From JALOOB01 sp040766655 (GTDB lineage Bacteria > Chloroflexota > Anaerolineae > CG2-30-64-16), in assembly GCA_040766655.1 (NCBI GenBank), contig JAXGQB010000010.1:1-64000 (forward strand): 64,000 nucleotides of DNA, given 5' to 3'. Below, piece after piece: positions 34,830-43,119 of this stretch. Each line of letters starts with the position of its first letter. Position 1 is the stretch's first letter. Below the pieces are notes generated by a model. The model was not told where the DNA came from, made no database searches, and saw only the letters and a list, made by a program, of their open reading frames with translations. The position numbers and the translations under genes were made by a program.

Positions 34830-35063
34830 ATGCAAGCGGTAACAGCTTCGATCAGTTCTAAGCACCAGGTGGTGATTCCGAAGGCAGTGCGTGAGGCGCT
34901 TGGCATGGGGCCGGACGATCTGTTGTTGTTTGTGATCAACGGCGACACCGTGAGCGTGCGGGTCAAGCCTGCCAGCCTGACGAAGGCACTGCGCGGGCTG
35001 CATGCCGAGCTTTGGCCAGACCCGGATGCGTGGCTGGAGGAGGAGCGGTCGTCATGGGAGTAG
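34830..35063 (+). CDS. AbrB/MazE-type antitoxin
   Basis: A 77-residue protein with an N-terminal swapped-hairpin DNA-binding domain (ASISSKHQVVIPKAVREALGMGPDD), typical of AbrB/SpoVT-like antitoxins. The C-terminal tail is rich in Trp and Glu (ELWPDPDAWLEEERSSWE), the part that normally wraps the toxin. ATG 34830 follows GGAGGTAAG. It overlaps the PIN toxin gene by 10 bases and probably represses its own promoter. Confidence 0.9.
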   Translation: MQAVTASISSKHQVVIPKAVREALGMGPDDLLLFVINGDTVSVRVKPASLTKALRGLHAELWPDPDAWLEEERSSWE

Positions 35064-35512
35064 ACGACCTCACCCGGCTGTTGTCCACGCTGCGCCTGAT
35101 TGCGTTGGACACGATGGTGTTCGTGTATCATCTCGCGGATCATCCCCGTTACTCGGCGCTGACCACCGCCGTCCTGGATGCGGTGGAGTCGGGCCGGCTT
35201 AACGCGGTGACGACGACCGTTACACTGACCGAAATCCTGACCGCGCCGGCCAAGGCCGGGGATCAGCAGGCACTCCAGGACTACGAGATCTTCCTGACGC
35301 GGTTTCCCAACCTGCATATTGCGCCGCTCGACGTGGAAATGGCCCGGGAAGCGGCCTTGGTGCGCGGTGAGGCTGGTCTGCGCACGCCGGACGCAATCCA
35401 GGTCGCAGCTGCCCGCCTTGCGGGCGCGGAAGCCATCCTCACTAACGATCGGCGCTGGGTCGGTCGGTTCGATCGGCCGGCGGTGGTGTTGTTGGATGAT
35501 TACGCAGGATGA
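35054..35512 (+). CDS. PIN-domain toxin, VapC type
   Basis: A 152-residue PIN-domain ribonuclease. The acidic active-site residues are all present: Asp in ALDTMVFVYHL (about residue 19), Glu in VTLTEIL, Asp in TPDAIQVAAA, and Asp in LTNDRRW. VapC toxins cleave specific RNAs in the cytoplasm and are neutralised by the co-encoded antitoxin. ATG 35054 lies inside the end of the antitoxin gene, preceded by GGAGGAGGAG. An upstream in-frame extension would run into the antitoxin and is unlikely. Confidence 0.92.
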   Translation: MGVDDLTRLLSTLRLIALDTMVFVYHLADHPRYSALTTAVLDAVESGRLNAVTTTVTLTEILTAPAKAGDQQALQDYEIFLTRFPNLHIAPLDVEMAREAALVRGEAGLRTPDAIQVAAARLAGAEAILTNDRRWVGRFDRPAVVLLDDYAG

Positions 35513-35579
35513 GCCAGCGGATCGGTTCCCCAGACGATGCGCCGTACCTCGCTGAGTCCCTGACTTTCTGAGATGACAA

Positions 35580-35605
35580 AAGGGGCGAGGTTGCCCCCGC
35601 CCCTT
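35580..35605 (-). terminator. Terminator of the leftward nuo operon
   Basis: AAGGGGCG pairs with CGCCCCTT. Read on the minus strand the stem is followed by TTTTGT, giving a rho-independent terminator 25 bases past the nuoN stop. Confidence 0.75.
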
Positions 35606-35629
35606 GGATCCCTTTCGTGTGCCGCCGGC

Positions 35630-37090
35630 TCAGCGCAGCGCCATCCCCAGCGTGCTGACGGCCTGGTTGAGCACGTCCATCCACGGGTACTGCCACAGCC
35701 CCAGCACGAGCGTCGCGGCCGCGGTCAGCACGACGGCGGTCCAGACGGCCCACCCCGTGCGCACCGGCTCCTCACCGGAGGCGTGCGGGTCGGCCATGAA
35801 CATCGACACGGTGACGCGCAGGTAGTAGTAGGCGGCGATCCCGCTGTTGAGCACCGCGACGATGGCGAGCCAGGCCAGGTTGGCCTGCACCGCCGCGCCG
35901 AAGACGTACAACTTGCCGAAGAAGCCGGCGAGCGGCGGGATGCCGGTCAGGGCGAACATGAACACGGCCATCAGGATGGCCAGCCCGGGCCGGTGGTGCG
36001 CCAGACCCGCGATGCGCTCCGCCGTCACGTCGTTCTCGTCCCGCCGCTGCACGGCCAGCACCACCGCGAACGCGCCGAGGTTCATGAAGGTGTAGACGAG
36101 CAGATAGTAGAGCGCAGCCTGCGCGCCCTTCTGCGTGCCCGCGGCCAGGGCGACGAGCACGTAGCCCGCATGCGCGATGCTGGAATAGGCGAGCATGCGC
36201 TTCAGGCTGGCCTGGCGCAGCGCGGCCAGGTTGCCGATCGTCATGGTCAGGACGGCCAGCACGGCCAACGCGATCAGCCAGGGCCGCTCGTAGCTGACCA
36301 GCGCGGCCAGCACGCGGATCAGGGATGCGAACGCGGCGGTCTTCGTGGCCACCGACATGAACGCGGTCACCGAGGTGGGCGCGCCCTGGTAAACGTCGGG
36401 CGTCCACTGGTGGAAGGGCACGAGCGCGACCTTGAAGCCGTAGCCGACCAGCAGCAGGCCCACGCCCAGCGGCAGCAGCGGCGCGAAGGGCAGGTTCACC
36501 GACTGCAGCCCCATCCCCTGGCTGATCTTGACCAGGTCGGTCGTGCCGGTCGCGCCGTAGATCAACGCGATGCCGTAGAGGAAGAAGCCGCTGGCGAACG
36601 CACCCAGCAGGAAGTACTTCAGCGAGGCCTCGGAAGAGCGCACGTTGTGCCGCGCAAAACCGGTCAGGATGTACAGCGCCAGCGAGAAGATCTCCAGGCC
36701 CAGGAAGATGATGAGAAAATCGCTGCCCTGCGCCATCGCGATCATGCCCGCGGTGGCGAGCAGGATGAGCACGTAGTAGGGACCCGGCCGGCGGGTGAAG
36801 TCATCCGCGCGCTCCAGCGCCAGGAGGATGGCCAGGCCCGCGGCGATCAGGATGGCGACCGCGGCGATGAGGCCCAGCCCATCCGCGAGCGCCATATCCT
36901 GAAACTCGGGCGTGACCGGGCGGACGAAGATGGCGGCGGCCAGCGTTGCCACGATTGCCAGCAAGCTGAGCCAGCCCAGCACGCGCTTGTTCTTCACCAC
37001 GAGGTCGACCATCAGGATCAGCAGCCCCGCGACCACCAGGATGACCTGCGGCAGGATGGCGAGATAGTTCAGCGTCGGTAGAGTTATCAC
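35630..37090 (-). CDS. nuoN: Complex I subunit NuoN (operon 1)
   Basis: A 486-residue antiporter-like membrane subunit of NADH:quinone oxidoreductase, with about 14 TM helices. Typical motifs include YILTGFARHNVRSSEASLKYFLLGAFASGFFLYGIALIYG, VALVPFHQWTPDVYQGAPTSVTAFMS and ALTGIPPLAGFFGKLYVF. It forms one of the three proton-pumping modules. The start is a GTG at 37090, following a weak GAGG site. Last gene of the leftward operon. Confidence 0.95.
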   Translation of the reverse strand: MITLPTLNYLAILPQVILVVAGLLILMVDLVVKNKRVLGWLSLLAIVATLAAAIFVRPVTPEFQDMALADGLGLIAAVAILIAAGLAILLALERADDFTRRPGPYYVLILLATAGMIAMAQGSDFLIIFLGLEIFSLALYILTGFARHNVRSSEASLKYFLLGAFASGFFLYGIALIYGATGTTDLVKISQGMGLQSVNLPFAPLLPLGVGLLLVGYGFKVALVPFHQWTPDVYQGAPTSVTAFMSVATKTAAFASLIRVLAALVSYERPWLIALAVLAVLTMTIGNLAALRQASLKRMLAYSSIAHAGYVLVALAAGTQKGAQAALYYLLVYTFMNLGAFAVVLAVQRRDENDVTAERIAGLAHHRPGLAILMAVFMFALTGIPPLAGFFGKLYVFGAAVQANLAWLAIVAVLNSGIAAYYYLRVTVSMFMADPHASGEEPVRTGWAVWTAVVLTAAATLVLGLWQYPWMDVLNQAVSTLGMALR

Positions 37091-37104
37091 GGCTTGCCTC
37101 GTCT

Positions 37105-37128
37105 GGGCCGGGGAAACCCCGCCCCTAC
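37105..37128. repeat. Family B palindrome at nuoM stop
   Basis: CCGGGG, three A, CCCCG then CCCCTAC. It lies between nuoM and nuoN and supplies the nuoM stop codon (CTA on the plus strand at 37125-37127). Confidence 0.65.
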
Positions 37129-38657
37129 TTGTCGACCGTCATGCTGACCGCGACTGACCGCCGGTTGACGGCGTCGGCCACTGCCTGGGCGGACGGGTTG
37201 ATTTTGTCGAAGAACAGGTTCGGGAACAGGCCGATGACGAAGAACAGGATGATCAGCGGCGTCAGGGTGATCACCTCGCGTACGGTCAGATCGCGCAGCT
37301 GCTGGTTCTCCGGCCGGGTCAGCGGGCCGTGCAGCATCTGGCGGATGGCCCACAGCAGGTACCACGCGGCCAGGATGACGCCCAACGTGCCCAGCACGGC
37401 GAACAATCGATTCGCCTGGAACGCGCCCAGGAGGATGTTGAACTCCCCGACGAAGCCGTTCAGGCCCGGCAGGCCCGCGGATGACAGCGCGACGATCAGG
37501 AAGAGAAAACCGTAAACCGGGATCTGCTTCCACAGCCCGCCGAAGTCGGACAGCTGGCGGGTGTGGCGGCGGTTGTAGAGCATGCCGACCATGAGGAACA
37601 ACGCGCCGGTGCTCAGCCCATGGTTGACCATCTGCAGCGTCGCGCCCGCGATACCCTGCGCGTTCAGGGCCATGATCCCCAACATGACGAACCCCAGGTG
37701 TGCCACGGAGGAGTAGGCCACGAGCGCCTTGACGTCCTTCTGCACCAGGGCGACCAGCGCACCATACAGGATGCCCACGATCGCGAGCCCCGCGATCCAC
37801 GGCACGAAGGTGCGGGTGGCCTCGGGGAAGAGGGGCAGGCAGAAGCGTACGAAGCCGTACGTGCCCATCTTCAGGAGCACCGCGGCCAGGATCACGGAAC
37901 CGCCGGTCGGCGCAGCCACGTGTGCGTCGGGCAGCCAGGTGTGGAAGGGGAAGATCGGCACCTTGATGGCGAAGGCCAGCGCGAAGGCCAGGAAGAGCCA
38001 CGTCTGCAGGTTCGGCGCCAGGTTGAGCGCCTGCAGCTTCAGCACGTCGAACGTCCCGCCCTGGGCATACAGCACCAGGATGGCGACCAGCATCAGCGCG
38101 CTGCCGACGAACGTGTACAGGAAGAATTTGACGGCCGCATAGACGCGCCACGCCATGACCCGGCCCAGGAAGGTGTACGTGCCGTGAGGGTCGCCCCAGC
38201 CGCCGATGAGGAAGTACATCGGGATGAGGGTCAGCTCCCAGAAGATGTAGAAGAGCACCAGGTCGAGCGCAACGAAGACGCCCACCATCCCGGCCTCGAG
38301 CGCCAGCATGAGCGCCAGGTAGCCCTTCAGGTTCTTCTCCACCCCTTCCCAGGAGAAGAGCAGCACGAGCACCGTGATCAGCGTGGTCAGGAGCACCAGG
38401 AAGAGGCTCAGGCCGTCGACGCCCAGGAAGTACTGGATGTCGAACTGGGGCACCCAGGGCAGCTGTTCGACGAACTGCATGCCCGCCTCACCGGCCTTCC
38501 ACCACACGAAGAGCAGGCAGGAGATGACGAAGGTGGCCAGGCTGACGCCGAGCGCCCACCATTTCTGCAGCCGTGCGCCGGGCAACACGAGCAGCACCAG
38601 CGCGCCCGCCAGCGGCAGGAAGGTGATGATGGATAGCAGAGGAAGATTTGGGTTCAT
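37125..38657 (-). CDS. nuoM: Complex I subunit NuoM (operon 1)
   Basis: A 510-residue antiporter-like subunit with about 14 TM helices. Family motifs: LGVDGLSLFLVLLTTLI, FYIFWELTLIPMYFLIG with the conserved pumping Glu, AIKVPIFPFHTWLPDAHVAAPTGGSVILA and GLPGLNGFVGEF. ATG 38657 is chosen because CGGAG lies 8 bases upstream; a GTG two codons earlier is too close to that site. The stop codon is provided by a family B repeat. Confidence 0.96.
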   Translation of the reverse strand: MNPNLPLLSIITFLPLAGALVLLVLPGARLQKWWALGVSLATFVISCLLFVWWKAGEAGMQFVEQLPWVPQFDIQYFLGVDGLSLFLVLLTTLITVLVLLFSWEGVEKNLKGYLALMLALEAGMVGVFVALDLVLFYIFWELTLIPMYFLIGGWGDPHGTYTFLGRVMAWRVYAAVKFFLYTFVGSALMLVAILVLYAQGGTFDVLKLQALNLAPNLQTWLFLAFALAFAIKVPIFPFHTWLPDAHVAAPTGGSVILAAVLLKMGTYGFVRFCLPLFPEATRTFVPWIAGLAIVGILYGALVALVQKDVKALVAYSSVAHLGFVMLGIMALNAQGIAGATLQMVNHGLSTGALFLMVGMLYNRRHTRQLSDFGGLWKQIPVYGFLFLIVALSSAGLPGLNGFVGEFNILLGAFQANRLFAVLGTLGVILAAWYLLWAIRQMLHGPLTRPENQQLRDLTVREVITLTPLIILFFVIGLFPNLFFDKINPSAQAVADAVNRRSVAVSMTVDK

Positions 38658-38693
38658 AACCACTCCGAGGGCGGTCTTGCGAGAGCGCCCTGC

Positions 38694-40592
38694 CTATCTG
38701 ATGGCAAACCAGGCCAACAACGCTACCGCACCGAACAACATGGCCAGTGCGTAAAGTCCCACCATGCCGCTCTGCAGGCGGCGCACCTGCGATCCCAGCC
38801 AGCCGGTGACGCCGGCCAGGCCGTTGACGGCCCCGTCGATCCCGCCCTGATCGAACGTCTGCGCCAGCCAGTCGCCCAGTCCCCGCAGCGGCTCGACGAC
38901 GATCATGTTGTACAGCTCGTCCACGTAGTACTTGTTTTCCACCAGCCTGGTGACGAAGCCCAGGGATTCGCGCACCCGCTTGGGTATCTCGCGGTTCACG
39001 ATGTACGCGCGATAGGCCAGGAAGGTGCCCGCCAGCGCGATCACCGCTGAGACTCCCAGCAGGATCATCTCCAGCGTGAAATTATGGGCCGCGCCCTCAG
39101 CCGCATGCTCGCCCGCCTTAAAGACCGGCTCCAGCCAGCCATCGATGGCCGAGATGGAGGGCAGCCCGACGTAGCCCGCCAGGACCGCACCCGCGGCCAG
39201 CAGGATCAGGGGGATGGTCATGACGCGCGGCGATTCGTGCGCGTGGTTGAACAGCTTCTTGTCCCGCTCTTCGCCCCAGAAGGCCATGAACACCATGCGG
39301 AACGAGTAGAAAGCGGTGATGAACGCGGTGATGATGCCGACCACCCACAGCGGGATCTGGTGCTCGAACGCGTAGAAGAGGATCGCGTCCTTGCTGAAGA
39401 AGCCCGACAGCAGCGGAATGCCCGCCAGCGCGGCCGCGCCCGCCACGAACGTCCAGTAAGTCACCGGCAGCTTCGTGCGCAGGTTGCCCATCTTGCGGAT
39501 ATCCAGCTCGCCGTGGAGCGCGTGCATTACGCTGCCCGCACTGAGGAACAACAGCGCCTTGAAGAAAGCGTGCGTCATCAGGTGGAAGATGCCGGCCGCG
39601 TACGCGCCGACGCCCACCGCCACGAACATGAAGCCGAGCTGCGAGACAGTCGAGTAGGCCAGGATGCGCTTGAGGTCCGTCTGCGTCAGGGCGATCGTGC
39701 CGGCCACAAATGCGGTGGCCACGCCGACCCACGCGACCCAGTTGCCCGTCGCAGGCGCCAGGTCGAAGAGCACGGCGGAGCGCGCGATCATGTACACGCC
39801 TGCGGTCACCATCGTCGCGGCATGGATCAGGGCAGAGACCGGGGTCGGGCCCTCCATCGCGTCGGGCAACCAGACGAAGAGGGGGATCTGGGCGCTCTTG
39901 CCGGTCGCGGCCAGGAGCATCAACATGGTGGCAGCCATCACGGCCGCGTGGCCTACGCCCCACACCTCCGGCGCCAGTGTGAACACCTCGCTGAACTGCA
40001 GCGAGCCCAGGCCGGTCCAGATGACCATGATCGCGAGCAGCAGGCCGAAGTCGCCGATGCGGTTGACGATGAACGCCTTCTTGCCGGCATCCGCGGCCGC
40101 GGGCTTCTCGAACCAGAAGCCGATCAGCAGGTAGGATGCCAGGCCCACGCCTTCCCAGCCCACGAACATGAGCAGGTAGTTGTTCGCCAGGATCAACGTC
40201 GTCATCATGAGGATGAAGAAGTTGAGGAAGGCGAAGAAGCGCGGATAGCGCGGATCGTCGTGCATGTAGCCGGCGGAATAGACATGGATCAGGAAGCCGA
40301 CGCCGGTGACGACCAGCGCCATGGTGACCGAGAGCTGATCGATCAGCAGCGCGATGTCCACGCTGAAGTTCCCGACCGCCATCCACTGCCAGAGAGTGAT
40401 TTCGTGGCTGCGCTCTTCCGCGGGTAGGCCGAGCATCTGGACGAACATGGCCACGGCGACCGCAAGGCTCAGGAACACCATAGCAGGCGCCAGGAAGCCC
40501 ACGACGCGGCGGCCGAGACGCGTGCCGAAGAACGAGATGATGAGCACTCCCAGCGCAGGGAACAGGAGCATTAACCAGGCATAGTCAAGCAT
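38694..40592 (-). CDS. nuoL: Complex I subunit NuoL (operon 1)
   Basis: 632 residues, the distal antiporter-like pump with the C-terminal lateral helix. Typical motifs: YSAGYMHDDPRYPRFFAFLNFF, FVGWEGVGLASYLLIGFW, KSAQIPLFVWLPDAMEGPTPVSALIHAATMV, THAFFKALLFLSAGSVMHALHGELDIRKMGNL and GIPLLSGFFSKDAIL. Unlike its paralogue in the rightward operon it has no His-rich insert after the HALHG segment. ATG 40592 follows AAAGGTG. Confidence 0.96.
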   Translation of the reverse strand: MLDYAWLMLLFPALGVLIISFFGTRLGRRVVGFLAPAMVFLSLAVAVAMFVQMLGLPAEERSHEITLWQWMAVGNFSVDIALLIDQLSVTMALVVTGVGFLIHVYSAGYMHDDPRYPRFFAFLNFFILMMTTLILANNYLLMFVGWEGVGLASYLLIGFWFEKPAAADAGKKAFIVNRIGDFGLLLAIMVIWTGLGSLQFSEVFTLAPEVWGVGHAAVMAATMLMLLAATGKSAQIPLFVWLPDAMEGPTPVSALIHAATMVTAGVYMIARSAVLFDLAPATGNWVAWVGVATAFVAGTIALTQTDLKRILAYSTVSQLGFMFVAVGVGAYAAGIFHLMTHAFFKALLFLSAGSVMHALHGELDIRKMGNLRTKLPVTYWTFVAGAAALAGIPLLSGFFSKDAILFYAFEHQIPLWVVGIITAFITAFYSFRMVFMAFWGEERDKKLFNHAHESPRVMTIPLILLAAGAVLAGYVGLPSISAIDGWLEPVFKAGEHAAEGAAHNFTLEMILLGVSAVIALAGTFLAYRAYIVNREIPKRVRESLGFVTRLVENKYYVDELYNMIVVEPLRGLGDWLAQTFDQGGIDGAVNGLAGVTGWLGSQVRRLQSGMVGLYALAMLFGAVALLAWFAIR

Positions 40593-40609
40593 GCTGCACC
40601 TTTCAGGTG

Positions 40610-40912
40610 TTAGCCCTTCAGCAGGTTCATGTCTTCGATGTTCGTCGTGTCCTTATGCCGTACGACGGACATGACGATGGCGAGTCCGATCGCAACCTCG
40701 GCGGCCGCGACGACCATGACCATCAGGACGAAGACCTGGCCGTGGAGCTGGAGGAAATGATGGGCGAGCGCGGCGAAAGTCAGGTTGACCGCGTTCAGCA
40801 TCATCTCCACGGACATGAAGATGATCAGGACGTTGCGCCTGACCAGCACGCCGAGCGCGCCGATGGCGAACAGCACGGCGCTCAGAACCAGGAAGTAGGA
40901 TGTCGGGACCAT
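40610..40912 (-). CDS. nuoK: Complex I subunit NuoK (operon 1)
   Basis: 100 residues with three TM helices, the standard NuoK length. It contains IGALGVLVRRNVLIIFMSVEMMLNAVNLTF, with the membrane-embedded Glu (in SVEMMLN) required for proton transfer, and AAAEVAIGLAIV with the second key Glu. It lies 17 bases upstream of nuoL. Confidence 0.96.
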   Translation of the reverse strand: MVPTSYFLVLSAVLFAIGALGVLVRRNVLIIFMSVEMMLNAVNLTFAALAHHFLQLHGQVFVLMVMVVAAAEVAIGLAIVMSVVRHKDTTNIEDMNLLKG

Positions 40913-40991
40913 CTGCGTTTCTCTCCCAACGTGGCGCGGCTCTCATGGCAGAGGCGTTGCAGCCAACGTCTCCGCGTCCGCGCGACGATGA

Positions 40992-41507
40992 TTATTCGGG
41001 CTTGCGCGCCAGCACCACCGCGCCGATCATGCCAACCAGCAGCAACACCGAGGCCAGCTCGAACGGGAGCAGGTAGTCGGTGTAGAGCACCGAGCCGATG
41101 GCCTGCACGCCGCCCTGGCCGAACGCGGTCGCGTCGCCCTGGCCCGTAAACAACTGGCCCGAGACCAGGCCATATCCCAGCGCGGCCACCATCATGAGTG
41201 CCAGGACCAGGGCCGCGATCTTCGGCCAGCCGAAGCGCTGCCCAGGCTTCTGGTTCGGGTCGAGGATGCCGTTCAACTCTCCGCCGCCCAGCAGCATGAC
41301 GACGAACAGGAACAGCACGACGATGGCGCCGGCATAGACGATGACCTGGACCGCAGCCAGGAACTGCGCCTGCAGCATGATGTACAGCGCGGCCAGTGAC
41401 GCAAAGTTCAGCAACAGGAACAGCGCACTGTAGATCGGTCGCCGGCTGATGATCACCCCGACGGCTGCCACGATGGCAATCAGGGCGAAGACGATGAATA
41501 ACAGCAT
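40992..41507 (-). CDS. nuoJ: Complex I subunit NuoJ (operon 1)
   Basis: 171 residues with five TM helices. Typical NuoJ motifs: ISRRPIYSALFLLLNFASLAALYIMLQAQFLAAVQVIVYAGAIVVLFLFVVMLL, including the pi-bulge helix segment VYAGAI. The C-terminal part PFELASVLLLVGMIGAVVLA is conserved. 79 bases separate it from nuoK. Confidence 0.95.
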   Translation of the reverse strand: MLLFIVFALIAIVAAVGVIISRRPIYSALFLLLNFASLAALYIMLQAQFLAAVQVIVYAGAIVVLFLFVVMLLGGGELNGILDPNQKPGQRFGWPKIAALVLALMMVAALGYGLVSGQLFTGQGDATAFGQGGVQAIGSVLYTDYLLPFELASVLLLVGMIGAVVLARKPE

Positions 41508-41555
41508 AGACGCCTCTTCAGGACGGTTACACCCAAGTGCGATACGGATCAGCCA

Positions 41556-42026
41556 CTACTCTGCGCGCACGACCACGTTCGGATTGGTCGGCACGAGCAA
41601 CTCTTCTTTGGTCCACAGGAAGCCGTCGCGGGTGCGGGTCGCGGTCTCAAACTCATGTCCGAGCACGACCGCCTCGACCGGGCAGGCCGTCTCGCAATCT
41701 CCGCAGTAGACACAGCGCATCAGGTTCACTTCCCAGACACGCGCGTAGCGCTCGCCGGGGCTGACCGGATGCTCGGGGTCATTCTCTGCGGCTTCCACGT
41801 GGATCGCGCCCGTCGGGCAGGCCGCTTCGCACAGCATGCAGCCGATGCAGCGCTCCAGCCCGTTCGAGTACCGGCGCAGCTCGTGCCTGGCGCGGAAGCG
41901 CGGGTAGATCGGGGCCGGCTCCTCGGGATACTGCGACGTGATCGGACCACGGAACAGGTTGGTGAGCGTCACGCCGAAACCTTTGACGATCTCGACGACG
42001 CCCCTCACAGAATCACTTACGGCCAT
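41556..42026 (-). CDS. nuoI: Complex I subunit NuoI (operon 1)
   Basis: A 156-residue peripheral-arm ferredoxin-like subunit. Two CxxCxxCxxxCP motifs, CIGCMLCEAACP and CVYCGDCETACP, bind [4Fe-4S] clusters N6a and N6b, which pass electrons toward the quinone site. It is the only nuoI in the window, since the rightward operon has none. Confidence 0.96.
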   Translation of the reverse strand: MAVSDSVRGVVEIVKGFGVTLTNLFRGPITSQYPEEPAPIYPRFRARHELRRYSNGLERCIGCMLCEAACPTGAIHVEAAENDPEHPVSPGERYARVWEVNLMRCVYCGDCETACPVEAVVLGHEFETATRTRDGFLWTKEELLVPTNPNVVVRAE

Positions 42027-42089
42027 TACAACACCTCAAAGGTGGGGCGAGACGCAATGTTCGCCCGCTCACGGCATCTATGGCTGGCA

Positions 42090-43115
42090 CTACACCAGGG
42101 TGACGATGACGGCGGTGATGGCCAGGTAGACCAACGCAACCGGGAACAGCCACGTCCAGCAGAACTTGAGCAGCTGGTCATACCGCGGCCGGGGCACGCT
42201 TGCGCTCGCCCAGATGAACAGGAACAGGAGCGCCAGGATCTTGCCCACAAAATAGACCAGGCCCAGGATCGGGAACTGCTCCACGAACGGGCCGCGCCAG
42301 CCCCCGAAGAAGACGGAGACCGCAACCGCACTCGCGCCCAACATGTGCAGGTACTCGGACATGTAGTACAAGGCGAACTTGATGCTGCCGTATTCGGTCG
42401 AGTAGCCGCAGACGAGCTCGTTCTCCGTCTCCGGGAAGTCGAACGGCTTGCGGCTGGTCTCCGCCAGCATCGTGATGAAGTAGAACGGGAACGCCAGCCA
42501 GATCCACAGCCAGAGCCACCAGGGGCGGTTCATGGTCACGATCTCGTTCAGGCGCAGCGTGCCGAAGCCATCCTGCGTGCCGAGCGTGGTCGTGAGCACC
42601 AGCGCGATGAGCAGGATGCCCATCGGCAGCTCATAGGACAGCGTCTGGGCGCTCGTGCGCAGCGCACCGAGCAGCGAGTACTTGTTGTTGCTCGCGAAGC
42701 CGCCCAGGATGATGCCGTACACGCCGATGCTGCTGACTGCCAGCACCCACAGGAACCCGATGTTCACGTCCGCGACCTGGAAGGGAACCCTCAGGCCGAA
42801 CAGGTTCATCGTCGGCCCCACGGGCACGACTGCGAACGTGAGCAGCGCGGGCGCGAGGGCCAGGCCGGGCGCGATGACGTACAGCAGCTTGTCCGCGCGC
42901 GCGGGGATGATCTCCTCTTTGAAGATCATCTTGAGCGCGTCCGCGATCGGGTGGCCGAGGCCGAAGCGCCACGCCCGGTTCGGGCCGTACCGGAGCTGAA
43001 AACGCCCGATCAGCTTCCGCTCGAACAAGGTCAGGTAGGCAAACCCGGTCAGCAGCACCACCACCAGGATGAGCGCCTTGATCGCCGGGATCAGGATGAG
43101 GTTGATCCAATCCAT
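42090..43115 (-). CDS. nuoH: Complex I subunit NuoH (operon 1)
   Basis: A 341-residue, eight-helix subunit forming the quinone chamber. Motifs: ERKLIGRFQLRYGPNRA, IADALKMIFKEEIIPARAD, ETSRKPFDFPETENELVCGYSTEYGSIKF. The last differs somewhat from the more usual ETNRAPFDLPEAESELVAGF-type pattern, which its paralogue in the rightward operon also follows only loosely. ATG 43115, 4 bases after the nuoG stop, follows CTGGAG; an upstream in-frame start would extend into nuoG. Confidence 0.95.
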   Translation of the reverse strand: MDWINLILIPAIKALILVVVLLTGFAYLTLFERKLIGRFQLRYGPNRAWRFGLGHPIADALKMIFKEEIIPARADKLLYVIAPGLALAPALLTFAVVPVGPTMNLFGLRVPFQVADVNIGFLWVLAVSSIGVYGIILGGFASNNKYSLLGALRTSAQTLSYELPMGILLIALVLTTTLGTQDGFGTLRLNEIVTMNRPWWLWLWIWLAFPFYFITMLAETSRKPFDFPETENELVCGYSTEYGSIKFALYYMSEYLHMLGASAVAVSVFFGGWRGPFVEQFPILGLVYFVGKILALLFLFIWASASVPRPRYDQLLKFCWTWLFPVALVYLAITAVIVTLV

Positions 43116-43119
43116 GCCG

